Assembly (NCBI GenBank): GCA_002070735.1
Contig: MWDX01000004.1
Location: forward strand, 1-40,064
DNA from: Parcubacteria group bacterium ADurb.Bin115
Lineage (GTDB): Bacteria; Patescibacteriota; Patescibacteriia; Patescibacteriales; UBA12465
DNA length: 40,064 bases
Reading direction: 5' to 3'
Shown: positions 7,356 through 16,753 of the stretch, piece after piece
Layout: each line of letters starts with the position of its first letter
How positions within the stretch are numbered: position 1 is the stretch's first letter
Translations under genes and position numbers: made by a program
Notes under the pieces: generated by a model
What the model was told of the DNA's origin: nothing
Seen by the model: the letters and a program-made list of their open reading frames with translations, nothing else
Databases searched by the model: none

Positions 7356-9578
7356 ATGAAGCTAATAATCGTAGAGTCACCGACTAAGGCGAAGACAATT
7401 AGTAAATTTTTAGGCAAGGATTATCGAGTCGAATCTTCCTTTGGTCATATCCGCGATTTACCAACCAAAGAAATGGGAATCGACATTGAACACGGCTTTA
7501 AACCAAAATATATTACTCCACTCAAAGCTAAAAAGACGGTGAGCGCTCTTAAAAATGCCACCAACAAAGCCACCGCTGTTATTTTAGCGTCTGATGAAGA
7601 CCGCGAAGGAGAAGCGATTGCCTGGCACTTGACTCAAGTTCTAAAACTCGACGCCGATAAAACAGAACGCATTGTTTTTCATGAAATAACCAAACAGGCA
7701 ATTTTAAAAGCGCTGGAAACACCGAGGCATATCAATCAAAATTTGGTCGATGCCCAGCAAGCCAGGCGTATTCTTGACCGTCTTGTCGGCTATGAGCTCT
7801 CCCCCTTTTTGTGGAAAAAGGTGACTAAAGGATTATCTGCCGGACGAGTTCAAAGCGTCGCTATCCGCCTAATTGTAGAAAAAGAAAAAGAAATCCAAGC
7901 CTTTAAATCTCAAGACTATTGGACGCTGAGGGCTAGATTGCAGGGAGAAAAAAATAAGGAAGAATTTACCGCCGGCCTCTTCCGCTTAAACGGCAAGCCT
8001 TTTGATAAATTGGAGATAAGTCAGGAGATCGCGCTAGAGACTCAAAAAGAATTAGAAAGTGCCAAGTTTAAAATCAGCCACATAGAACAAAAAAAGGTAA
8101 GGAAAACCCCAGGAGGACCGTTTATTACTTCCACTCTGCAGCAGGGGGCCAACCGCCATCTTGGCTTTAGTGCCAAACAAACCATGATGGTTGCGCAAAA
8201 ATTATACGAACAGGGCTTTATCACTTACATGCGGACCGATTCCTTGAATCTCTCTCCCCAATTTTTAAACGAGGCGCGTGATTACCTCAAAAACACACTC
8301 GGAGAAAAGTATACTCTTCCTTCTCCTCGAATCTTTAAAACCAAAAGTAAAAATGCCCAAGAAGCCCACGAAGCAATTAGACCGACTTCAGTGGCGGCGA
8401 CGCCGGAAAAGCTAAAATCTAAACTCGACTATAACGGCTATCGACTATATAAACTTATTTGGGAAAGAAGCATTGCCACCCAGATGCCAGCCGCCCAACT
8501 AAACGCCACCGTGATAGACACTGAAGCTCTTTGCAATAACGGCAAACAGCACACCCTCCGCGCTAACGGACAGATACTTATATTCGATGGCTATTTACGA
8601 ATATATCCAGAAAAAACCGCTGAACAAGAACTACCAAAACTTAGAGAAAATGAAAAAGTGATTCTCTTATCCATAGAAACTGAACAACACGCCACCCAAG
8701 CGCCTGCTCGCTACAGCGACGCCAGCCTAGTTAAAGATTTAGAAAAATATGGTATTGGGCGACCATCCACTTACGCGCCAACAATCAATACCATTATTAC
8801 GAGAAATTATGTCATCCGTAATGAAGATAAACGCCTGCAACCGACCGATATCGCGATGGTGGTCAACGAACTATTAGTTGAACATTTTCCTAAAATAGTG
8901 GATTATAATTTTACAGCGGAAATGGAAAATGATTTAGACGAAGTGGCTGAAGGCAAAAAAAAATGGCAACCAGTTATTTCTAAATTCTACCAAGAATTCC
9001 ATCAAAATCTACAAAATAAATATGATAGTCTAAAAAAAAGCGATATTATGCCTGAAGAAAAATCTGAAGAAATATGCGATAAATGCGGAGCGCCGATGGT
9101 TATCAAAACTGGACGCTACGGTAAATTTCTAGCTTGCAGCGCCTTCCCTAATTGTCGCAATATCAAAAAACTTAACGGCCACGCAGCTAAAACCGAAGAT
9201 CCAGCTTTAGCCGCCTTGCAGGAAAAATATCAGGGCACGGTCTGCGATAAATGCGGAGCGGAAATGAAAGTTCGTTCCGGCAAATACGGCCCATTTCTAG
9301 CTTGTAGCGCCTATCCTAAGTGTAAAAATATCAAGAATATAAATGACGGCACCAGCAAAGAAAAAGAAATTGATTGCCCAGCTTGTAAAACAGGAAAAAT
9401 CGTTAAAAAATTTAGCAAACGCGGAATTTTTTACGCTTGCAATAATTATCCCGATTGTAAAAATACCTATTGGGGTCAACCAACCGGCGATAGCTGTCCC
9501 CACTGTGGCTCTCTTCTTATAAAAAACAAGACTGGCCAAACTGTCTGCAGTGACAAAGGCTGCGGTTACCAAGCATAA
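7356..9578 (+). CDS. topA: DNA topoisomerase I (type IA)
   Basis: TopA relaxes negative supercoils. From ATG 7356 it starts MKLIIVESPTKAKTISKFLG, the classic TOPRIM start; an in-frame ATG three codons earlier (7347) is also possible. The TOPRIM acidic residues are in LASDEDREGEAIAWH, and the active-site tyrosine is in GFITYMRTDS (near residue 291, base 8226). The C-terminus has four zinc-binding topoisomerase modules: CDKCGAPM, CDKCGAEM, CPACKTGK and CPHCGSLL each open a four-cysteine unit. The first two modules are near-duplicates. Length of about 740 residues is normal. Two hairpin terminators follow. Confidence 0.97.
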   Translation: MKLIIVESPTKAKTISKFLGKDYRVESSFGHIRDLPTKEMGIDIEHGFKPKYITPLKAKKTVSALKNATNKATAVILASDEDREGEAIAWHLTQVLKLDADKTERIVFHEITKQAILKALETPRHINQNLVDAQQARRILDRLVGYELSPFLWKKVTKGLSAGRVQSVAIRLIVEKEKEIQAFKSQDYWTLRARLQGEKNKEEFTAGLFRLNGKPFDKLEISQEIALETQKELESAKFKISHIEQKKVRKTPGGPFITSTLQQGANRHLGFSAKQTMMVAQKLYEQGFITYMRTDSLNLSPQFLNEARDYLKNTLGEKYTLPSPRIFKTKSKNAQEAHEAIRPTSVAATPEKLKSKLDYNGYRLYKLIWERSIATQMPAAQLNATVIDTEALCNNGKQHTLRANGQILIFDGYLRIYPEKTAEQELPKLRENEKVILLSIETEQHATQAPARYSDASLVKDLEKYGIGRPSTYAPTINTIITRNYVIRNEDKRLQPTDIAMVVNELLVEHFPKIVDYNFTAEMENDLDEVAEGKKKWQPVISKFYQEFHQNLQNKYDSLKKSDIMPEEKSEEICDKCGAPMVIKTGRYGKFLACSAFPNCRNIKKLNGHAAKTEDPALAALQEKYQGTVCDKCGAEMKVRSGKYGPFLACSAYPKCKNIKNINDGTSKEKEIDCPACKTGKIVKKFSKRGIFYACNNYPDCKNTYWGQPTGDSCPHCGSLLIKNKTGQTVCSDKGCGYQA

Positions 9579-9593
9579 TTTATAACTAAAACC

Positions 9594-9630
9594 AATAAAA
9601 AACAGCTGTTTATCCCAGCGGTTTTTTATT
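9594..9630 (+). terminator. Terminator after topA
   Basis: AATAAAAAAC (9594-9603) pairs with GTTTTTTATT (9621-9630), with an inner GCTG/CAGC helix (9605-9608/9616-9619). Confidence 0.85.
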
Positions 9631-9653
9631 AAAAGATAAGGAAACCCTGTACG

Positions 9654-9685
9654 AAAAAGCCGTCCCTAAGAAGGGGGGCTTTTTG
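9654..9685 (-). terminator. Terminator of the pheS/pheT-side transcript
   Basis: AAAAAGCC (9654-9661) pairs with GGCTTTTT (9677-9684), with inner CCC/GGG. It is T-flanked in both directions, so it can end the minus-strand operon (last gene 43 bp away) and back up the topA terminator. Confidence 0.75.
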
Positions 9686-9727
9686 AGCGCGGGGAGAAGA
9701 TTATTATACCAAAATTTTCTCAATCAA

Positions 9728-10054
9728 CTACTTCTTTTTCTTCTTAGATTTTGCAGAAATGTCATCACCCCCTTCAGAAGAACGATGTTTACTTCTTTCT
9801 TTAGCAAAGTCAATCCCCCTCTTTAGCAACTCCCCCAGAATCATCAAATAAGAAGCGCTGCCACTCACTTTTTCCTTAATTAAATCAAGGAGCGCCTCGG
9901 CTTTTTCTACCCCCTGTTCGACTTGCTTGATAAGACGAAAAATTCTTTGCGCGCTGGCAATAAAATAATACAAAGACCAGCACAAAAAGAAGGCTAGGGC
10001 TCCAGCGGAAACGGCTAAAACCCAATTTAAAATGTCGCGTGAAGTTTCAAACAT
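9728..10054 (-). CDS. Small single-pass membrane protein, unknown function
   Basis: I do not recognise the family. The 108-residue product has one N-terminal membrane helix (WVLAVSAGALAFFLCWSLYY, residues 11-30), then a long amphipathic helix (RIFRLIKQVEQGVEKAEALL) suited to a coiled coil, and a basic tail ending in KSKKKKK. The topology resembles DUF948-like envelope proteins, but I see no diagnostic motif. It is the last gene of the valS-pheS-pheT run, 52 bp after pheT, ahead of the terminator at 9654-9685. No Shine-Dalgarno sequence lies at the normal distance; an AGGAGG sits about 29 nt upstream. Coding status is supported by the helix pattern and position. Confidence 0.75.
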   Translation of the reverse strand: MFETSRDILNWVLAVSAGALAFFLCWSLYYFIASAQRIFRLIKQVEQGVEKAEALLDLIKEKVSGSASYLMILGELLKRGIDFAKERSKHRSSEGGDDISAKSKKKKK

Positions 10055-10106
10055 AAATTTCTGCCATAAAGAAGGCGAGATCCCTCCTATATGCTTGAAT
10101 TAAAAA

Positions 10107-12530
10107 TTAAAAATCTCTAATTTGCGCTTCAAATTGATCATGGCAACGATTTACTAAATCAGTTTGAATAGCATCTATTTCTAAAGCGGTTAAAGTGCGG
10201 TCCTCCGCTTGATAAGTAAGATGGAAGGCCCAGCTTTTTCGGCCGCTTCCCAAAGCCTCGCCCCGATAAATATCAAACAGCTCCGCCTTAACCAATAAAG
10301 GATGAAAAGAAATCAAAGTTCTCCAGAAATCATTATATAATATTTTTTCTTCAACAACAAAGGCAACATCGCGGACAACCGGAGGATATTTAGAAAGTTC
10401 CCGATAATGATTTGAGGCTAAAGACTGAGACAACTCAAGTATTTCTTTGAAATTAAGCTCGACCACAGCAGTTTTTAATTTTAAGCCAAAGGCGTTTGCC
10501 AACTTATTATCCAAAAGTCCGGCAACGCCCAGTTCTTTGCCGGCGCAAAAAACAGCCACTGCTTGACCGGCTTGAGACCAAGCCGGCTGGTTCTCTAGAG
10601 CTAAAAATTCCACTCGAGAATCAGGCCATAGTTTTGTAAACAAGAGATTAACTAAACCCTTAATTCGATTAAAGGAAACAGAGTTGTCTTGGCTGGCGAA
10701 CAGCATTGCTAACTGTTTGCCTTGATAAGGCAAAAAATCGCCGCGATCATCTTTCATATATTCACCCGGCGCCGGCAAAAAAATCCGACCTAATTCAAAA
10801 ATTCCAAATTGATTAAAATTAAATTGATTTAAACGGGCGTCTTGCCAGAGTCCGGCTAAAAGAGTGGGGCGCAAAAAAACATGCTGCTCGGAAATAGGAT
10901 TAGCCAAACGCAGACAACGACTGGGGTCAAGATTAAGCTTGGATAACACCGCCTCACTGACAAAAGAATAATTATACACTTCGTGTAAACGCCCGGCGCC
11001 GCTTAAAATATCCTGAATTTTTCTTTCTAAGGATAATTCGAGATTATCCGGCAGGGGTGTTAGAGGAGAAATCGGACTCTGGGATAAAATGTTATTATAA
11101 CCGACAATTCTAGCGACCTCTTCTAAAATATCTTCTTTGATAGAAACATCTTTAACCGCCCGCCAACTGGGAGGAATAACGGCTAAAATATTTTTAGAAA
11201 CATCTACCTTAAAACCAAGCCTCTCTAAAATGCTGATTGTTTCTTTTCTGGTAAGACTGTACCCCAATCTTTTCTTAAGCCAAGAAAAATCTACTTCTAT
11301 AGGCGACGGTTCTAATTTAAAATTGACGATATCTACCGGTTGGCCAGCTAATTCCGCTTCCGGCATAATTTCTTTTATCAGCTGCCAAGCCCTCTGCCAG
11401 GCCTGCTCCGGTAAATTAGGATCTAATGTTTTTTCAAAGCGCATAGAAGCATCTGTACGCAGGTTTAAAGCTTGAGACGTTTGACGAACACGCACAGCGT
11501 CAAAAGAGGCCGCCTCTAAAATAATGCTTTCGGTGTCGGAGTTAACCGCACAGCGCTTACCTCCCATAATACCAGCCAAAGCTATCGGTTCATAACCATC
11601 GGTAATAACAATACTATTCTTCGGCAGAAGCCGCTCTTTTTCGTCTAAAGTTTCCAGACTCTCGCCATCCTTAGAGGCGCGGATGCTAATTTTTTCCAAA
11701 CCGGAAGCGTCAAAAGCATGCAGCGGTTGACCCGATTCCAACATGACGTAATTAGTAATATCGACTAAGGCGTTAATTGGCCGCGCCCCCACCGCCACCA
11801 GACGCTCTTTAAGCCAGCGAGGAGATTCTATCGTTTTTACGTGATTTATCTTCACGGCAATATAGCGGAAACAAGCAGACTTGTCCTCTATCTTCACATC
11901 TAATTGACTTTTACCACTACCATGTAAATCTTTATTCTCTAAATTAGATAAATAGGGGCGAAGAGGGGATTTTAACAAAGCACTCAGCTCCCTGGCCATA
12001 CCATAGTGTCCCCATAAATCACCGCGATTAGATAAAGACTTATTATCAATTTCTAAAATAATATCGTTAAAATTTAAATAATCGGCAAATGACTGCCCGA
12101 TTTTAGCCTTATCCGATAAGACCATAATGCCTTCATGGTCGGAGCCTAAACCTAATTCATCTTCAGCACAAATCATGCCATATGACTTTTCTCCTCTAAT
12201 TTCTGATTCTTTTATTTCCACCCCGTTGGGCAGCGTAGCGCCGACAAGCGCCACGGGAACTTTTTGACCGAAAGCGACATTGGGAGCACCGCAAACGATA
12301 TCCAAAATCTCACCCTTGATATCAACTTTAATCAGGCGTAAACGGTCGGCATTAGGATGTGGAGCAACTGATACCACCCTACCGACAACGACTTTTTCAA
12401 AAACCGCTTTCTGTTCTTTCCAAGATTCCACCTCGACTATGTGTAAAGTCAATAATTCAGCAATGTCCGTAGGATTAATTGCTTTGGGTAGTTTTACGAA
12501 ATCTTTAAGCCAATTAAGAGATAAATACAT
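10107..12530 (-). CDS. pheT: Phenylalanyl-tRNA synthetase beta subunit
   Basis: PheT forms the alpha2-beta2 PheRS with PheS. The 807-residue protein contains an N-terminal tRNA-binding (EMAP-like) domain after the first 40 residues (VVGRVVSVAPHPNADRLRL, VCGAPN), B3/B4 editing domains (RPINALVDITNYVMLESGQP), a B5 domain with IKEDILEEVARIVGYNNI, the catalytic-like core (LRPTLLAGL, FELGRIF), and the C-terminal ferredoxin-fold anticodon-binding domain (SKYPPVVRDVAFVV). Full length and all domains are present. It starts 15 bp after the pheS stop codon, consistent with co-translation of the two subunits. Confidence 0.97.
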   Translation of the reverse strand: MYLSLNWLKDFVKLPKAINPTDIAELLTLHIVEVESWKEQKAVFEKVVVGRVVSVAPHPNADRLRLIKVDIKGEILDIVCGAPNVAFGQKVPVALVGATLPNGVEIKESEIRGEKSYGMICAEDELGLGSDHEGIMVLSDKAKIGQSFADYLNFNDIILEIDNKSLSNRGDLWGHYGMARELSALLKSPLRPYLSNLENKDLHGSGKSQLDVKIEDKSACFRYIAVKINHVKTIESPRWLKERLVAVGARPINALVDITNYVMLESGQPLHAFDASGLEKISIRASKDGESLETLDEKERLLPKNSIVITDGYEPIALAGIMGGKRCAVNSDTESIILEAASFDAVRVRQTSQALNLRTDASMRFEKTLDPNLPEQAWQRAWQLIKEIMPEAELAGQPVDIVNFKLEPSPIEVDFSWLKKRLGYSLTRKETISILERLGFKVDVSKNILAVIPPSWRAVKDVSIKEDILEEVARIVGYNNILSQSPISPLTPLPDNLELSLERKIQDILSGAGRLHEVYNYSFVSEAVLSKLNLDPSRCLRLANPISEQHVFLRPTLLAGLWQDARLNQFNFNQFGIFELGRIFLPAPGEYMKDDRGDFLPYQGKQLAMLFASQDNSVSFNRIKGLVNLLFTKLWPDSRVEFLALENQPAWSQAGQAVAVFCAGKELGVAGLLDNKLANAFGLKLKTAVVELNFKEILELSQSLASNHYRELSKYPPVVRDVAFVVEEKILYNDFWRTLISFHPLLVKAELFDIYRGEALGSGRKSWAFHLTYQAEDRTLTALEIDAIQTDLVNRCHDQFEAQIRDF

Positions 12531-12545
12531 AAATATTGAAGCTGT

Positions 12546-13574
12546 TTAAAATTGCTGTAAAAATCTTAAATCTCCGGCATTAAACAAACGAATATCATTA
12601 ATACCGTATTTAAGCATCGCTAAACGATTCAGACCAAAACCGAACGCAAAACCGGAATACTGTTCCGGGTCAACGCCTCCCGCTCGTAAAACGTCAGGAT
12701 GAATTAAACCGCAACCAAGTATTTCTAGCCAGCCTGAGTATTTGCAGACATGGCAGCCCTTACCCTGACACAAGAAACAAGTATATTCTCCATTGGAGCC
12801 GGGCTCAACGAAAGGATAGAATTTCGGACGCATCCTAAATTTTGTTTCCGGACCATAAAGTTTTTTTCCAACCGCTTCAAGCACGCTCTTCATTTGGGCA
12901 AAATTAATATTTTTACCGACCATCACCCCTTCCAACTGATAAAAAGTGTGCTCGTGACGAGCGTCGGTCGCTTCGCTGCGGAAAACACGACCTGGCATAA
13001 TAACTTTTAACGGAACGCCATACTTGCGCATAGCTCTAACCTGAGTGTTGGAAGTTTGTGTGCGCATCGTCAAATCATATTCACCCTGCTTATTTTTCAA
13101 ATCAACATAAAACGTATCCTGCATATCTCTAGCCGGATGATGCGGCGGCACATTCAAAGCTTCAAAATTATAAAATTCACTTTCTAATTCCGGTCCGTCC
13201 ATAACCATAAAACCAAGAGTAGCAAAAAATTCCTCTAATTCCCGCCGTAATAAAGTAAGGGGGTGAAGACTACCGGTAGTAATTTTCTCTCCGGGAACAG
13301 TCGGATCTAAATAAGCGGCCGATTCCTCTTTTTTTTCAATTTCTGTTTTAACTTCATTAAAACGTTCCTGTAATTCCTGCTTGATTACATTCGCTAGTTC
13401 ACCCGCTTCACGTCGCATTTCCAAACTTAAATCTTTCAATTCCCCCAAAAGACCGTTCAACTCCCCCTTGCGTGACAAATACTTAAGCTCTAACTCCCTT
13501 AAAGCCGGCAGATCATTAATTTTTTGCAAACTCTCTAAAAAATCGTCCCTTAATTTTTCTAATTTATTTTTCAT
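12546..13574 (-). CDS. pheS: Phenylalanyl-tRNA synthetase alpha subunit
   Basis: This catalytic subunit of PheRS is a class II synthetase. It opens with the N-terminal coiled coil (KLEKLRDDFLESLQKIND), then motif 1 (HPLTLLRRELEEFFATLGF), motif 2 (VFRSEATDARHEHTFYQLEG) and motif 3 (GFAFGFGLNRLAMLKYGIND). The FxPFxEPGxE segment appears as KFYPFVEPGSNGEYTCFLC, continuing into a cysteine-rich insertion (CFLCQGKGCHVCKYSGW) that could bind zinc and occurs in a subset of bacterial PheS. Length 342 is normal. It lies directly upstream of pheT. Confidence 0.97.
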   Translation of the reverse strand: MKNKLEKLRDDFLESLQKINDLPALRELELKYLSRKGELNGLLGELKDLSLEMRREAGELANVIKQELQERFNEVKTEIEKKEESAAYLDPTVPGEKITTGSLHPLTLLRRELEEFFATLGFMVMDGPELESEFYNFEALNVPPHHPARDMQDTFYVDLKNKQGEYDLTMRTQTSNTQVRAMRKYGVPLKVIMPGRVFRSEATDARHEHTFYQLEGVMVGKNINFAQMKSVLEAVGKKLYGPETKFRMRPKFYPFVEPGSNGEYTCFLCQGKGCHVCKYSGWLEILGCGLIHPDVLRAGGVDPEQYSGFAFGFGLNRLAMLKYGINDIRLFNAGDLRFLQQF

Positions 13575-13601
13575 ATACTAGCTATATTCCTTATCCGTCA
13601 T

Positions 13602-13985
13602 TTAAAGGCGGCTTTTTTTATAACTGGCAACAAATAATTCTAGAATTGAAAAGATAATCAATAATAAAATTAAATTTAACCAAGTAAAAAGATTAGCTGA
13701 CAATAAAAACAAGGCGATAACTATAAATAAAGCAAAAAGGAAAGACTGCCGAAAAGCGGTAGCAACTGCATAAAATGCTAATTCGCGGCGCAAAGCCACA
13801 AAACGGATAATAAAACCAACTAAAGCCGCTGTGCCTGAAAGTGCCAAAAATAAAGCTACATAAAACAACATGAAGCCAAGCCAATTAGTGACAGTGGGGT
13901 CAATAAAATTAAGCATCAAAATAAACACCCCCCAGCAAACGGCGGTCATCACCCCCATAACGATTAAATAATTCTTTAAAGTCAT
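13602..13985 (-). CDS. Four-helix membrane protein, unknown function
   Basis: The family is not recognised by name. The 127 residues contain four hydrophobic helices: residues 7-25 (IVMGVMTAVCWGVFILML), about 35-62, about 80-98 and about 100-116, with a short basic end (ASYKKSRL). An Arg-rich turn (RFVALRRELAF) lies between helices 2 and 3. It sits between valS and pheS in the same direction, with 18-27 bp gaps, so it is probably co-transcribed with the synthetases. There is no evidence tying it functionally to translation. Confidence 0.8.
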   Translation of the reverse strand: MTLKNYLIVMGVMTAVCWGVFILMLNFIDPTVTNWLGFMLFYVALFLALSGTAALVGFIIRFVALRRELAFYAVATAFRQSFLFALFIVIALFLLSANLFTWLNLILLLIIFSILELFVASYKKSRL

Positions 13986-14003
13986 AAATTTAATATTAAA
14001 GAC

Positions 14004-16637
14004 TTAAACCCCTAAAGAAGCCCTGATTTTCTCCAATTCAATCTCATAACGAGCCAGCTTGTCTTTTTCCGCTTGGACAATATGAGCCGGCGCTCTGTCG
14101 ATAAACTCTTGATTTTCCAAATGAGCTCGCAGGCCGCTGATTAAATTTAGAAGATTTTCTTTTTCTTTCCGCAAACGCGCCTTTTCTTTCTCCGGATCTA
14201 CCGCTCCCAAAAGATAAATGTCCACATCTCTTAATACCACTTTTATGGCCTGACCATCAGGCGGTCCGTCAGTTGCCAGTAAAGATTCGATGCCAGTTCT
14301 CAGGCCCTTGATTAAAGGCGCCTGGGACAATAATAACTCGGACTTAGGGCCGGTAACTAGAGCCTGTAATTTACGTGCCGGCTCAACTTTATTTTCACTG
14401 CGAGCGTTGCGGATGGCAATAATCGCCTCTTGGACAAAAGAAAAATCTGCTTCTTTCCCAGGATTATTTATCCAATAATCGAGCTTGTTCGCTAATTTCG
14501 GCCACGGCTCTACCATTAATAAAGTGTTGTTAAAACTTTGCCAAATAGCTTCCGTGACGTAAGGAATGAAAGGATGCCACATTATTAACAAATTCTTTAA
14601 GATAAATACCAAAATAGTTTCCTTGCCCTTTTCTATCTTAGTCGTTTCCAAATACCAATCCGCTAATTTGTTCCAAGTGAAATCATAGAGAGTTTCGGCG
14701 GCAAAAGAAAAATTAAAGTCGCTTAAAGAAGTAGCCAAGGTCTTACGCGTGCTCAGCAGTTCTCCTAAAATCCAATTATCGGACAAACTTTTGGCCTCGG
14801 GTAAAACATCAATTGGGGTACTTAAAATTTCATCATCAAGATTATTTAAAATAAAGCGGGAAATATTCCACAATTTATTGATAAAATTTCTCTTTGATTC
14901 TATTTTCTCCTCGCTATAACGAGAATCGTTGCCGGGAGTCGCTCCCATCAGCAGAGATAAGCGCACCGCATCGGCTCCATATTTAGCAATTACCTCTAAG
15001 GGATCGACGCCATTACCTTTCGATTTGGACATCTTCTTGCCGTTCTTGTCTAAAATCGTGCCATGCAGATAAACCTGAGAAAACGGTTTCTCGCCTAAAG
15101 CGAAAAAAGACATCATCACCATGCGTGATACCCATAAAGTCAAGATTTCATAGCCTGTCTCCAAGACTTGCGTAGGATGAAAACGAGTCAAATCACCGGT
15201 TTTTATGCCGTCTTTGAAATTATCTGGCCAGCCTAGAGTGGAAAAGGTCCACATCCCCGAAGAAAACCAAGTATCTAAAGTATCATTATCTTTAATCCAG
15301 CCCTCAGCCGCTGGCGCTTCTTCGCCAACATAAATTTCTTCACCGCGATACCAAGCGGGAATACTATGACCGAACCAAATTTGTCGAGAAATACACCAAT
15401 CATGCAAATTTTCCATCCAATCAAGATAGCGTTTATTAAATCTTTCCGGTAAAAATTTAATTTCACCTTCACGGACGGCGGCAATGGCCGCTTCTTTCAG
15501 AGACTTACCTTGTAGGCGGGCCAGAGGCTTGTCGACGGCAATAAACCATTGCCTGGAAGGCAAAGGCTCAATCGGATTATCACAGCGATAACAACAAGAA
15601 AGATTATTAACTATTTCTTCCTCCTTTATCATTAAGCCCTGATTACGCAAAGAGGCCACTACTTTTTCTCGAGCGGCGATTACGCTTAAACCGCTGAATT
15701 CGCCAAAACCTTCACGGATAAGACCATCTTCATTAATAACTTTAATTTTTGGTAATGATTGTGCCTCCGCCATCTGCCAATCAACGGCTGAATGAGCTGG
15801 GGTTACACCTAACGCTCCAGTGCCAAAATCCATCTCGACATTATAATCAGCAATAATCTTAATTCTTAAATCTTGGCCGCAAAAATTAACTTCATATTCT
15901 TGACCTATATATTGTTGGTAACGCTCATCTTTGGGATTAACGGCCACGGCGGTATCGCCTAATTTAGTTTCCGGACGTGTAGTGGAAATAGCTATAGGAA
16001 AATTAGGGTCATACTTAAAAGTATAAAGAAAAGCGCTCTGCTCTTTATATTCAACTTCATCGTCCGCTAAAGTTGAATGGCAGCGCGGGCACCAATTAAC
16101 TATACGCTCACCGCGATAAATAACGCCCTCATTATACATATCAAGAAACATCCTCTGCACCGCCTGCTGTCGGGGAGAATCAAGGGTAAAAGCTAGACGA
16201 GACCAGTCCAAAGAGGCGCCCATTTTTCTGATTTGATGTAAAATCGTGGCTTGAGTTTCAGCTACAAATTTATCAACTTCTTCCAAAAAAACCTTTCGCC
16301 CTAAATCATGCCTGGTCTTTCCGGTTTCAGAAAAAATCTTTTTCTCCACCATATTCTGAGTAGCGATAGCGGCGTGGTCGGTTCCAGGAAGCCAGAGGGC
16401 ACGATAGGAATTCTGACGGTGATAACGAATCATTAAGTCTTCAATCGCCAACATGGCACTATGGCCAAGATGTAATTTAGCGGTAATATTAGGAGGAGGA
16501 AGTACAATCGTATAGCTAGGGGCGCCCGCGGGTAAATCAAGATTATCCGGGTTAAAAAAACCGGAATCTTCCCAAAGACGATAAATATTGTCTTCAAATA
16601 AAGCCGGCTCGTAAATTTTGGCTAATTCCTTTTTCAT
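14004..16637 (-). CDS. valS: Valyl-tRNA synthetase
   Basis: This class I synthetase has a CP1 editing domain. The start is set at ATG 16637 (MKKELAKIYEPALFEDNIYR), with AAAAGG just upstream; 12 extra in-frame residues from 16673 are rejected. The HIGH signature is LHLGH in PPPNITAKLHLGHSAMLAIE, and KMSKS is in KNGKKMSKSKGNGVDP. The editing domain spans VNWCPRCHSTLADDEVEYK through ISTTRPETKLGDTAVAVNP, and the C-terminus has the arginine-tail coiled coil (EKEKARLRKEKENLLNLISG) typical of ValRS. About 877 residues is normal. It is the first gene of the minus-strand run to pheT. Confidence 0.97.
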   Translation of the reverse strand: MKKELAKIYEPALFEDNIYRLWEDSGFFNPDNLDLPAGAPSYTIVLPPPNITAKLHLGHSAMLAIEDLMIRYHRQNSYRALWLPGTDHAAIATQNMVEKKIFSETGKTRHDLGRKVFLEEVDKFVAETQATILHQIRKMGASLDWSRLAFTLDSPRQQAVQRMFLDMYNEGVIYRGERIVNWCPRCHSTLADDEVEYKEQSAFLYTFKYDPNFPIAISTTRPETKLGDTAVAVNPKDERYQQYIGQEYEVNFCGQDLRIKIIADYNVEMDFGTGALGVTPAHSAVDWQMAEAQSLPKIKVINEDGLIREGFGEFSGLSVIAAREKVVASLRNQGLMIKEEEIVNNLSCCYRCDNPIEPLPSRQWFIAVDKPLARLQGKSLKEAAIAAVREGEIKFLPERFNKRYLDWMENLHDWCISRQIWFGHSIPAWYRGEEIYVGEEAPAAEGWIKDNDTLDTWFSSGMWTFSTLGWPDNFKDGIKTGDLTRFHPTQVLETGYEILTLWVSRMVMMSFFALGEKPFSQVYLHGTILDKNGKKMSKSKGNGVDPLEVIAKYGADAVRLSLLMGATPGNDSRYSEEKIESKRNFINKLWNISRFILNNLDDEILSTPIDVLPEAKSLSDNWILGELLSTRKTLATSLSDFNFSFAAETLYDFTWNKLADWYLETTKIEKGKETILVFILKNLLIMWHPFIPYVTEAIWQSFNNTLLMVEPWPKLANKLDYWINNPGKEADFSFVQEAIIAIRNARSENKVEPARKLQALVTGPKSELLLSQAPLIKGLRTGIESLLATDGPPDGQAIKVVLRDVDIYLLGAVDPEKEKARLRKEKENLLNLISGLRAHLENQEFIDRAPAHIVQAEKDKLARYEIELEKIRASLGV

Positions 16638-16685
16638 ACCTTTTAAATTACCAAAAATATGCCATTGCGTCAACCATAAATTACC

Positions 16686-16714
16686 TTGACTCTAGCAAAA
16701 AATAATTATATATT
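16686..16714 (+). promoter_or_regulatory. Promoter of the DHH-family gene
   Basis: TTGACT (16686-16691), 17 nt and TATATT (16709-16714). Expected start is near 16721, about 33 nt before the ATG. The interval is shared with divergent valS. Confidence 0.65.
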
Positions 16715-16753
16715 AAATGGTCGGACTAATAAAAAACTAAGGAAAATAAGGGG

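Noticed and set aside
10067-10088. AGGAGG followed by a six-codon upstream ORF before the 108-residue membrane protein
   Set aside because: The spacing is too long (15 nt) and the ORF too short to claim a leader peptide.
11137-11475. 112-residue plus-strand ORF inside pheT
   Set aside because: It is antisense to a conserved, full-length PheT region and has no recognisable protein features.
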